Assembly (NCBI RefSeq): GCF_002699205.1
Contig: NZ_PABT01000014.1
Coordinates: 434,001 to 498,000 of the forward strand
DNA length: 64,000 nt
Direction of reading: 5' to 3'
Source: Allomuricauda sp.
GTDB taxonomy: Bacteria; Bacteroidota; Bacteroidia; Flavobacteriales; Flavobacteriaceae
A program made the position numbers and the translations under genes. Below the pieces are notes generated by a model. It saw only the letters and a list, made by a program, of their open reading frames with translations. It was not told where the DNA came from and ran no database searches. Below, one piece after another: positions 9,091-16,149 of the stretch; position 1 is the stretch's first letter, and every line of letters begins with the position of its first letter.

Positions 9091-9327
9091 TTAGCTCAAC
9101 AAGTCCAATACTTCCTCTTTTGAGGGCACCCGGCCTTTTATGGTAATCACATCGTCAATGACCAATGCCGGGGTGGTCATTACATTGTATTTCATGATTT
9201 CCATGATATCCTCTACTTTTTCGATCGTGGCGTCTATGTTGTTTTCGGATACAACATCTGTGACAACTCCTGTCAATGATTGACATTTTGGACAACCGGT
9301 ACCTAGAATTTTAATTGTTTTGCTCAT
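9091..9327 (-). CDS. Small thioredoxin-like redox protein (CxxC)
   Basis: A 78-residue protein of the redox-active-disulfide type (MTH895/TM0996-like). The N-terminal GTGCPKC motif gives the CxxC pair, and MTTPALVIDD is the cis-proline loop of a thioredoxin fold. These minimal thioredoxins often lie beside ArsP/SO_0444 permeases and ArsR regulators, as here. A role in passing a bound soft metal or electrons to the permease is inference. Confidence 0.9.
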   Translation of the reverse strand: MSKTIKILGTGCPKCQSLTGVVTDVVSENNIDATIEKVEDIMEIMKYNVMTTPALVIDDVITIKGRVPSKEEVLDLLS

Positions 9328-9376
9328 AATAATTTATTTGTATATCGCCAATAGACGATTTGATTAGTAAAAAAAA

Positions 9377-9682
9377 TCAGTCAAAAAATTGCTGGAACAA
9401 CGATTTTGCAATCTTCCAGTTTTCTTTATTGATACAGTATTTTATTTTGGGCGGTTTTAATTCTCCTTGGATAAGTCCTGCATTTTTCAATTCCTTCAGA
9501 TGTTGGGAAATAGTCGATTGCGCCAAGGGAAAAACATCCACCAAATCACCCGTAAAACAGCAGGACTGGCTTTCAAGATGTTTTAAAATGGCAATCCGCG
9601 TCGGATGCCCCAGTGCTTTGGCGAATTTTGCCAAGGCTTCGGTATCCTCCTTGTATTCGATATGTTCTAAACTTCTTTTCAT
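9377..9682 (-). CDS. ArsR/SmtB-family repressor
   Basis: A 101-residue winged-helix regulator. ALGHPTRIAILKHLESQSCCFTGDL leads into the recognition region AQSTISQHLKELKNAGLI. The vicinal Cys pair (SQSCCFTGD) lies where ArsR proteins carry ligand-binding cysteines. It is the first gene of a five-gene leftward operon. A perfect palindrome 8 bp upstream of its ATG is the probable operator, giving negative autoregulation relieved by the inducer. Confidence 0.93.
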   Translation of the reverse strand: MKRSLEHIEYKEDTEALAKFAKALGHPTRIAILKHLESQSCCFTGDLVDVFPLAQSTISQHLKELKNAGLIQGELKPPKIKYCINKENWKIAKSLFQQFFD

Positions 9683-9689
9683 TTTTCTT

Positions 9690-9705
9690 ATCGTAAAATT
9701 ACGAT
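9690..9705. promoter_or_regulatory. Probable ArsR operator palindrome
   Basis: ATCGTAA-AA-TTACGAT is a perfect inverted repeat with 7-bp arms, starting 8 bp upstream of the arsR-family start codon. Size and place fit a SmtB/ArsR dimer site. Confidence 0.65.
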
Positions 9706-9721
9706 GAACGATCGACCTGTA

Positions 9722-9739
9722 ATGTGACTAAAGTCACAT
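9722..9739. promoter_or_regulatory. CRP/FNR-type palindrome upstream of the ArsR operon
   Basis: ATGTGACTAAAGTCACAT has perfect 8-bp arms and matches TGTGA-N6-TCACA, the site of CRP/FNR-family dimers (HcpR and FNR-like proteins in Bacteroidota use similar sites). Its centre is about 48 bp upstream of the ArsR ATG. No TAnnTTTG box is evident between it and the gene, consistent with activator dependence. Confidence 0.55.
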
Positions 9740-9821
9740 AAGGCCATTTTTTTTTATAAAAAGTGCTTTTTTTGGGGGAAGGGCCATGAGGTGATGGCCG
9801 GAAGTGAAGGGGGTATCAACC

Positions 9822-9855
9822 AAAAGCGGTCCGAGTGTAAGCTCGGGCCGCTTTT
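9822..9855. terminator. Intrinsic terminator downstream of the redoxin gene
   Basis: 14-bp arms (9822-9835 and 9842-9855) pair with one mismatch around a 6-nt loop, and the arms begin with A4 and end with T4, so it can act in both directions. It ends the leftward group that stops at 9887. Confidence 0.8.
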
Positions 9856-9886
9856 ATATATCGGTATACGGATCTTTGTTTTAAGC

Positions 9887-10585
9887 CTACCTGGCCCTTA
9901 CCGGGCAACCTATCGCCTTGGTGAAATTAGGTTCGGGGTCGCTACCGTTCTCCAAGGCTAGTATGGCATTTTCGACATATTTTACCTTGACGTCGTCCGC
10001 CGATCGGGCATTGTCGTCGACGGTGCCGATATACCGTACCTTTTTATCCTGGTCCAATAAAAACACATGTGGGGTTCTTACGGCCCCGTACTTGGGGAAT
10101 ATATCGTGTTCCTCATCGGCCAAGTACACAAAGGGAAAATTCTTTTCCTCCGCCCTTTTTTGCATGGCCGCAAAGCTTTCCCGTTCATTGTCATCACTAA
10201 CATTGGGGTTAATGGCCACTACCGGATATCCCTTGGGGGCATAGGTGTTGTGAAGGGCTATTAAACGGTCTTCGTACATTTTGGCAAAGGGACATTCGTT
10301 GCAGGTAAAAACCACGATATAGCCTTTGGCATCCTTAATGTCGGACAGGGAAAAGGTGCTGCCATCTACATTTTTTAGTTCAAAGTCGGTAGCCACGTCC
10401 CCTATTTGATACCCTCCTATTTCTTCGAGGGTTTTGGTCTGTACAGGACTGTGCCCCCCTCCCGGAGGTCCTTTGCGCTCACCATTTGGTGGCGGTCCCT
10501 TTCGGTCTTGCGCGTTGATGTGGGCGGTTGTCAAAAAACTGCCTAAAAACAGAATGGCAATCAATGCCAGGTTACATTTTTTCAT
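9887..10585 (-). CDS. Secreted peroxiredoxin/thioredoxin-fold protein
   Basis: A 232-residue protein with a signal peptide (cleavage near INAQ), a Pro/Gly-rich linker (about 27-50) and a redoxin/AhpC-TSA domain (about 58-200). FTCNECPFAK carries the redox Cys pair spaced CxxC, and VRTPHVFLLD is the cis-Pro loop. It is probably periplasmic or lipid-facing. It is the last gene of the leftward group, 5 bp after the TlpA-like gene, and a strong terminator follows. Confidence 0.87.
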   Translation of the reverse strand: MKKCNLALIAILFLGSFLTTAHINAQDRKGPPPNGERKGPPGGGHSPVQTKTLEEIGGYQIGDVATDFELKNVDGSTFSLSDIKDAKGYIVVFTCNECPFAKMYEDRLIALHNTYAPKGYPVVAINPNVSDDNERESFAAMQKRAEEKNFPFVYLADEEHDIFPKYGAVRTPHVFLLDQDKKVRYIGTVDDNARSADDVKVKYVENAILALENGSDPEPNFTKAIGCPVRAR

Positions 10586-10590
10586 TACGG

Positions 10591-11121
10591 TTACTTGTTT
10601 ATTGTTTTTGTTACTTCGCTTTCCAAATCTTGAATGTTTTCAAAAGTGCGTTCGTAAAACGAACGGTTCTTGTTATTAAAGATAATGGTAAAAGGAATGG
10701 CACCCGACCAATTGGGGTCGATCTTATCGATCCAACTATTGGAATCGGGGTCATCCAACAGCACTACTTTCGATGAAATCCCTTTCTTCTTTAAAAAGGG
10801 TATTAGCCTTGTTTCGATGTCCTCGGGAAAATCAAGGCTGACGAAGACCATTTCCACATCGGGATTGTTCTTGGCGTACTCCCTAAAAACGGGAAGCTCC
10901 TTTACGCAAGGGGCGCACCACATCGCCCAAAAGTTGACGATATGTGTCTTATCCGAATCGGTGTAGAGCAAGGGTTCCAGGGCATCGAAATCGTAAACGG
11001 CAATGTCGTCGCCCGCGCTGAACCCTTGTGCGGACACCTTCGAATTGTTTTCGGTAGTGAAGGCAAAGAACAAAAAGGATGTGAATACGTATAACAGGGT
11101 CTTGTTCACTTTACAATTCAT
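10591..11121 (-). CDS. TlpA-like periplasmic thioredoxin
   Basis: A 176-residue exported thioredoxin-fold protein with the active site WCAPC (FWAMWCAPCVKEL) and cis-Pro in GAIPFTII. An N-terminal hydrophobic segment (about 8-22) is a signal peptide or anchor. TlpA/ResA-type proteins reduce periplasmic disulfides, often for metalloprotein maturation. It precedes the redoxin gene by 5 bp and follows the YHYH gene by 68 bp, so it may help mature the Cys-containing exported proteins of the same group (inference). Confidence 0.9.
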   Translation of the reverse strand: MNCKVNKTLLYVFTSFLFFAFTTENNSKVSAQGFSAGDDIAVYDFDALEPLLYTDSDKTHIVNFWAMWCAPCVKELPVFREYAKNNPDVEMVFVSLDFPEDIETRLIPFLKKKGISSKVVLLDDPDSNSWIDKIDPNWSGAIPFTIIFNNKNRSFYERTFENIQDLESEVTKTINK

Positions 11122-11189
11122 TGATGATATCGTGTTACGACCGCAAATTAATTAGAGGGTTTAATGTCAAGGTCTTTTTTTGCATTGTT

Positions 11190-12506
11190 TTAACGGTCCT
11201 GTTTTTTTCTTTGATAGGTCGATGTGGTACTCGTTCCGTCGGGATGTACAAATTCAAAGGTATACTCCCCTTCCTCGTTCCAACCGTAGTTGATGGTATG
11301 CTCTTCGGAACCTAGGGTATAGGTCAATTCATAGGAATGGGGGGCCAGGGTTTTGAATCCGGTAATTTTCGCCCCTTTTAAAGGCCGCAGGTCGGGGCGC
11401 ACCCCTTTCGTTTTTGCCTGTGGCATTATTTCGTTTTCCGGGGCCTTTGTCCTGGGGTTGAGCTGTACTTTTCCGCGCATGGAGGCGATCAAATACGGGT
11501 ATTCTTCCACGGCGTGGTATTCATAGGAGCCCTCTTCGTTAAAGCGGCCCAGGCTTTCGTCGAGCTCTTCGTCGGTTTCCCCATATACGGGAAAACCGTC
11601 CAGGGCATAGGCGATGGGTTTTCCCTCGCCCACTTGTTCCTGCAAGTGCGTGGGCGGCAAATGATAGTGGTAGTCATCGGCCCTTCCACAGTGTCCGCCC
11701 CATTGGTCCAACTCCCCAATGGCATTGGCGTCTTCACCGCGGTTGTTCAAGGGGTTGAAGATGGGAAGTCCGTTCGCCGCGATGGCGATGGCCCCTTTCA
11801 TAAAGTTGGTCTTGGTCGAAAGCGGGGTCTCCGCCAGTTCGGGTTGCAATGGGATCGCCCAGGCGTTATTGCCCGAATAATCCTGGTCTATAGGCACCTG
11901 TTGTTGCCAATTGCTAATGCCCGTCATCATTTCATGTTCGGGAATACCATCCGATTCCACATAAAAATAACGGTCGTCGTAACGTGTGGTCACTTTGTCG
12001 AAGGCGCCAAAAACGGACTCCATAAACGAAACGTCATTGGCAGGGACCTTTAGGTTCGCCGTGGCGGACTTCTCTTTGCCCGATGCATTTTTACAGCCAA
12101 TGACCATCAATACCAAGCCCAGGGCCCCGTAGGCCAAATGCCCTTTTTTGTAGCGTTTTCCCCATTTAAAAACAGGGAAGAAAAGCAATACCGCCCCAAA
12201 GGCCATCAATAGATAGCCATAGTCGAATTCATGGGGATGGCTTGCCGTATTGGCCCTAAGGATCCATTGGGCCTTTTCTTCGATGAATTGTTGGTCCGCT
12301 TTCGAAAACTCATTGATGTTGAAGGTAAGGATGTTGTTCTCCTTATCGCTTAAATAGACCTGATCCCCTTCTTGTTTTATAAAGTTGGCCTCTAGGGTAT
12401 CGTGGGCCAATTTCCATGTTTTGGTCGGTGTTCCATGCCCGCCCACATGGGCCAAGGCGCTGAACGCCGCCAATTGAAGCAGTACGATGAATATCAATTT
12501 TTTCAA
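11190..12506 (-). CDS. YHYH-domain protein with SHD1-like N-terminus
   Basis: A 438-residue exported protein. After the signal peptide (cleavage near LAHVGG), residues about 28-85 (VYLSDKENNILTFNINEFSK) resemble the SHD1 (SLA1 homology) module; two hydrophobic segments follow (about 93-112 and 121-140), the second ending in a Cys (VIGCKNASG). The C-terminal half is a YHYH domain: GGHCGRADDYHYHLPP then AYALDGFPVYG. The family occurs in secreted proteins of marine bacteria and is poorly characterised; the conserved histidines suggest metal binding. It starts 6 bp after the stop of the Cys-rich lipoprotein gene, so the two are cotranscribed. Confidence 0.85.
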   Translation of the reverse strand: MKKLIFIVLLQLAAFSALAHVGGHGTPTKTWKLAHDTLEANFIKQEGDQVYLSDKENNILTFNINEFSKADQQFIEEKAQWILRANTASHPHEFDYGYLLMAFGAVLLFFPVFKWGKRYKKGHLAYGALGLVLMVIGCKNASGKEKSATANLKVPANDVSFMESVFGAFDKVTTRYDDRYFYVESDGIPEHEMMTGISNWQQQVPIDQDYSGNNAWAIPLQPELAETPLSTKTNFMKGAIAIAANGLPIFNPLNNRGEDANAIGELDQWGGHCGRADDYHYHLPPTHLQEQVGEGKPIAYALDGFPVYGETDEELDESLGRFNEEGSYEYHAVEEYPYLIASMRGKVQLNPRTKAPENEIMPQAKTKGVRPDLRPLKGAKITGFKTLAPHSYELTYTLGSEEHTINYGWNEEGEYTFEFVHPDGTSTTSTYQRKKQDR

Positions 12507-12512
12507 AACGTG

Positions 12513-13544
12513 CTATTTTACGGTGTACCTAACTAAAACTTCATTGTCCAAAACGACGTTGGTCGACCAGATGAATTGGGCGTCATGGTCCCTGTCATCG
12601 AAAATATCGGTGAAATTGGTATACGCAGGTTTGTTGTCCACGCCGATATCCCTGTTGGTAAAGGTGGTGGCATTGGGCCAATTGCCGTCGTCGAAACCGG
12701 CTTTCATCCAACCGTCGGGAAGCTCCCAATGCAGGGCATAAAAATTGCTACCGTCCTGTCCGCCATTGGTGTCACAATTTTTGGAATAGCGATAGGCGCC
12801 CTCTTCCGAAACACAACTTAGGTGGGTGATGGGGGCCGTGTAAAAGGTCTGGGCCTTCCAGTTTTCATCGGTAACGGCCACGGTTTCGTCCTTTTCGTTT
12901 TTGATGACGGCCACCATTCCGCCGTCACCGGCGTGAAAAGACTTGCCCCTGTTGGCCTCGCAACCTACGCCGAGGTGTTCTTCCCAATCCACCAGCTTCA
13001 TGGCGATGGTAAATGGTTTTTGGACCTTGAATTTTACAACACTGGAATTAAACTGGGTAAAGGGGACCTTGTCTTTTCCGACAGGAACGCCGTTTACGTA
13101 CATTTCAAAATAGTTATCGGCAAAAACATATGCCGTGTACAGTTCCCCGTCCGCATCGATTTCGACGATATTGGAAGCGTCAAAATGGGAAAGGGCCTCC
13201 TCGCTGCTCGCATAGTTTTTACCTTCACATTCATTGTTCAAATCCGTTGCAAAGGGAAAACTGTCATCGGTGTAATGGGTTTCGGCGGGAACGGTCCATT
13301 TTTTTCCGTCCGTGGAAACAATTTCGCCCACATCGGTCTTTCTGCCCCGTTCACAGCTATAAATGTTCTCGGCGATCGTTTTGGCCACCCCCTGGGTTAC
13401 GCTGGCCGTACCCTTGTAGGCGATGTTTTCTGAAGCCTTGGCACTTAGCTCCGATTTGCTTTTCGATTTTTTTTCCGCACAACTAACCACAAATAAAAGT
13501 GATACGAGCAATGAAATGGTGTTTGTTAGTGTTTTCATATTCAT
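12513..13544 (-). CDS. Cys-rich secreted lipoprotein, beta-sandwich-like
   Basis: A 343-residue protein with a lipobox (LLFVVSCAEKK). Its mature part contains several cysteines (for example IYSCERG, LNNECEG, GVGCEAN, LSCVSEEG, KNCDTNG) that could form disulfides after export. Two stretches (YTAYVFADNYFEMYVNGVP and WELPDGWMKAGFDDGNWPNA) look like the galactose-binding/jelly-roll fold in which a small ligand or glycan binds; this fold call is from pattern only. The next gene downstream is a YHYH protein, and two thioredoxin-like proteins follow. An alternative start is the Met two codons downstream. Confidence 0.78.
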   Translation of the reverse strand: MNMKTLTNTISLLVSLLFVVSCAEKKSKSKSELSAKASENIAYKGTASVTQGVAKTIAENIYSCERGRKTDVGEIVSTDGKKWTVPAETHYTDDSFPFATDLNNECEGKNYASSEEALSHFDASNIVEIDADGELYTAYVFADNYFEMYVNGVPVGKDKVPFTQFNSSVVKFKVQKPFTIAMKLVDWEEHLGVGCEANRGKSFHAGDGGMVAVIKNEKDETVAVTDENWKAQTFYTAPITHLSCVSEEGAYRYSKNCDTNGGQDGSNFYALHWELPDGWMKAGFDDGNWPNATTFTNRDIGVDNKPAYTNFTDIFDDRDHDAQFIWSTNVVLDNEVLVRYTVK

Positions 13545-13571
13545 AGGTTTCGTTTTCGGATGTGAAATTAT

Positions 13572-13605
13572 AAATCCTCATAGGCCTTGCAACCTATGAG
13601 GATTT
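13572..13605 (-). terminator. Strong hairpin between the lipocalin-like and Cys-rich lipoprotein genes
   Basis: Perfect 13-bp arms (13572-13584 and 13593-13605) surround an 8-nt loop. On the minus strand the stem ends in TTT followed by ATAAT, so it may be a partial terminator or an mRNA processing/stability element that sets different levels for the first gene and the next four. Confidence 0.6.
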
Positions 13606-13631
13606 AAATTAACATTTATTTATTAATGATA

Positions 13632-14639
13632 TTACCAACCGCCCACTAATTCCATATGGCAGATACCGGTAACTTCCTGACCTTGGAATATGCCTTTGGC
13701 ATTGGCAGGGGTTTGCATGTTGTGTTCCAGGCCGTGCAATGGTTTTTGTTGCCCCTTGGGCCTTGCCATGGCTGCCGAACTTAGCATCTCGTTGCCGTGG
13801 TTGGTGGTGGCCACTTCCAGTTTTGTTTCCAAGGAAGGGATTTCTATGATCCATTTGTTGTTATACCTCCTACCGGAAATGGGACTCTCCCAAACATCGG
13901 AGGCGTTTTTGGCCAAGGGGACCACGGGGGCCGTGATATTGGCTCCCTCCGGACTCAGTACACAGGCAAAGGATTCCTCGGCCTCTCCGTCTCCCTCTTT
14001 CCAAAGCACGTCCCAAACGGTAATCACATAGCCGTTATCGAGGTTGATGGCAAACCAAGACCATTTAAAGTCGTTGGTAAGTACTATAGGGGGGAAATTG
14101 AGCCACTGCCTGTCAAAGAAAGATTGGCCACTTACCTTTAGTTTTTTTCCGTCAAGGGTAAATGTTCCCTGAGTATCCATTTTAGGAAAGGCATATTCCC
14201 AGTTAGGGGTTCCTTTAATGAAAGGGAAAACCCCACTGTTGTAATATAGAACGGGACCTTTGGGTTTTACGACCAGATCCAGGTCGCCAGCTGGGGTGTT
14301 GGCCTTTATTTGCATTTCGGTACCATTGCCCATAATGGTAGATTCGGGCATAATTACCTCCAGTTTTTCCTTGGATGCCTTTAAATCGTCTATGGGGTAT
14401 ACCTTGTGGTCAAATACACGGGTCCCCTTTGTGATGTTGGTGAAGGCAACCTGTTGCCATGCAAATCGAGGCCGTCCTTCACCACCGTCTACCTTGGTGT
14501 TGTGTAAAAGGTAATCGTATTCTTCCCCGGTTTCCTCATCGAAAAGTCTACCGAAATAGTACCAGGAATCTGCTTGAAATTCTTCTTGTGCCGCCAATGA
14601 TGCCTCTGCATCGCAGACGTTCATAAATCTATTTTTCAT
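13632..14639 (-). CDS. CrtC/AttH lipocalin-like protein
   Basis: A 335-residue protein of the carotenoid 1,2-hydratase / AttH family (two lipocalin-like barrels). Diagnostic stretches are YYFGRLFDEETGEEYDY near the start, SGQSFFDRQWLNFP in the middle, WSWFAINLDNGYVITVW, and GICHMELVGGW at the end. No clear signal peptide is seen, in contrast to most neighbours. Family members act on lipid-like or isoprenoid ligands; no specific reaction can be given. It is the first gene after a canonical promoter at 14678-14708. Confidence 0.82.
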   Translation of the reverse strand: MKNRFMNVCDAEASLAAQEEFQADSWYYFGRLFDEETGEEYDYLLHNTKVDGGEGRPRFAWQQVAFTNITKGTRVFDHKVYPIDDLKASKEKLEVIMPESTIMGNGTEMQIKANTPAGDLDLVVKPKGPVLYYNSGVFPFIKGTPNWEYAFPKMDTQGTFTLDGKKLKVSGQSFFDRQWLNFPPIVLTNDFKWSWFAINLDNGYVITVWDVLWKEGDGEAEESFACVLSPEGANITAPVVPLAKNASDVWESPISGRRYNNKWIIEIPSLETKLEVATTNHGNEMLSSAAMARPKGQQKPLHGLEHNMQTPANAKGIFQGQEVTGICHMELVGGW

Positions 14640-14677
14640 GCCAATTAAACTTTATTGTTACTTATTGAGTATAGGGA

Positions 14678-14708
14678 CAAAAGTAACGGGACCTCAGGGC
14701 CTCCCAAA
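14678..14708 (-). promoter_or_regulatory. Canonical flavobacterial promoter of the lipocalin-YHYH-redoxin group
   Basis: On the minus strand TTTG (14708-14705), a 19-bp spacer and TACTTTTG (14685-14678) match the Bacteroidota -33/-7 consensus exactly. Transcription would start near 14671, about 32 bp before the lipocalin-like ATG. Confidence 0.75.
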
Positions 14709-14876
14709 GTCAAGAAACAGCATGTTTTGGTATATTTCCTGTATTGTTAGGATTTTTCGGTTCTCTTGAAAAACTACACCCTAAAGAAGCTTGTTCTTTG
14801 GTCGTATTTTACAAAAATTAACATATAATTGGCTTTTTGGGTATGTTTGGTTTGTGTAACTGCCGCTTTACAAAGG

Positions 14877-15896
14877 TCAATGTAAGAGGTTGGAACGGAA
14901 TTGATTTGGTGAATATCCTGTATTCGATTTGAAGAATTTACCAAAATGCGATTGGTCTCCAAAATAGAGTTCGTGGGCAATATCGGCAATGGTCAAGTGT
15001 TGGTCCGATAGTAGAATTTTGGACTCCGCTATCAAAAATTCATTGATGAGCTTTAAGGTGCTTTTTCCGAAAATCTGTTTCAGCACCCCCGAAAGGTGGT
15101 CCGCACTTATACAGAGGGCATCGGCATAAAACTTTACGCTATGCTCTTTTTTGAAGTTTTCCTTGAGCAGGGTCAAGAATTTATAGGCAATTTCGTCCTT
15201 GCGCGACAGTTCTAGGTTTTCTTCCTTTCCTTCCATATATATACTTGCCAGTTCGTAAACAATGGCGTTGAACAAATGGGAAACGATATGGGCCTTGTAC
15301 AGTTGGGTGTTCCCTCTTTCGTTTTTGGTCTTTAGGGTCTGCACCAGTGCGACGAGCTCGTCTATTTGAAACTCCCTAAGGTTCTTTTTTGGGGGAACCT
15401 TGAGCAAAAAACGGGAAAACAAATGAAAATCGTTGTTCATCTGGTTTTCGATCAGGTAGTCCGAAGAGAAACTTAAAACGTACACCTTGGCCTTGTTGTG
15501 TATATGTTGCAATTGCAAGATGCTATTGGGCGAGGCAATCATGACGTCGTTCTTTTTAAGGACCTGTTTAATGAAATCGACCTCGATAACAATGCTCTCC
15601 TCCAGCATAAATATTACGATGTAATGGGACAGGCGAAAGGGATAGAGTAGGGGAAACTCGCCCGAAAGATTTTCCTTTAGGTAAACGTGTAATTTATCCG
15701 ATTGCGGTACTTCTTGTAAAATGCTTACAAGGTCGTGGATCGCATGGTTTTTGTAGTGTTGTTTTTCCACTGGTATCAATTGGATCGATGATAGGCCATA
15801 TACATAACCGGTTGCCGTTCCCATTGGTCGTTTTTCCCTTACTTGGCCAAGTAAGGACCGATAAATATGGGCTCGATGGGGATGCTTTATTTGCAT
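14877..15896 (-). CDS. AraC-family transcriptional regulator
   Basis: A 339-residue protein with an N-terminal cupin-like sensor half and a C-terminal double helix-turn-helix (about 240-335). The second motif reads IADIAHELYFGDQSHFGKFF and KSNTGYSPNQFR closes the domain. The same-strand lipocalin-YHYH operon begins 237 bp downstream with its own promoter, making it a likely target. An alternative start is the Met at codon 25. The 253 bp upstream (15897-16149) show no gene. Confidence 0.9.
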   Translation of the reverse strand: MQIKHPHRAHIYRSLLGQVREKRPMGTATGYVYGLSSIQLIPVEKQHYKNHAIHDLVSILQEVPQSDKLHVYLKENLSGEFPLLYPFRLSHYIVIFMLEESIVIEVDFIKQVLKKNDVMIASPNSILQLQHIHNKAKVYVLSFSSDYLIENQMNNDFHLFSRFLLKVPPKKNLREFQIDELVALVQTLKTKNERGNTQLYKAHIVSHLFNAIVYELASIYMEGKEENLELSRKDEIAYKFLTLLKENFKKEHSVKFYADALCISADHLSGVLKQIFGKSTLKLINEFLIAESKILLSDQHLTIADIAHELYFGDQSHFGKFFKSNTGYSPNQFRSNLLH

Positions 15897-16149
15897 CTAA
15901 GATACTATTTGTTTTCAAAGTGAGAGCGAAGCAAGTTGGAATCCGCTAGAATTTCTATGGGAATTTATAATCAATAATTCTTTATTTAAAAAAGGTTGAT
16001 AGGTTTAGTGAAAAAAATGGTTTTAGAAAAGACGTGAACCGCCTTCATGTATCGCTTTAAAATTTCTATTTTTTTGTATTGCTTGGCCTTTTTCGGCTTT
16101 GTACGTCAAATAGATGAAGGTATTGTTCCTTTTTAAGCATGTGTTGTAG

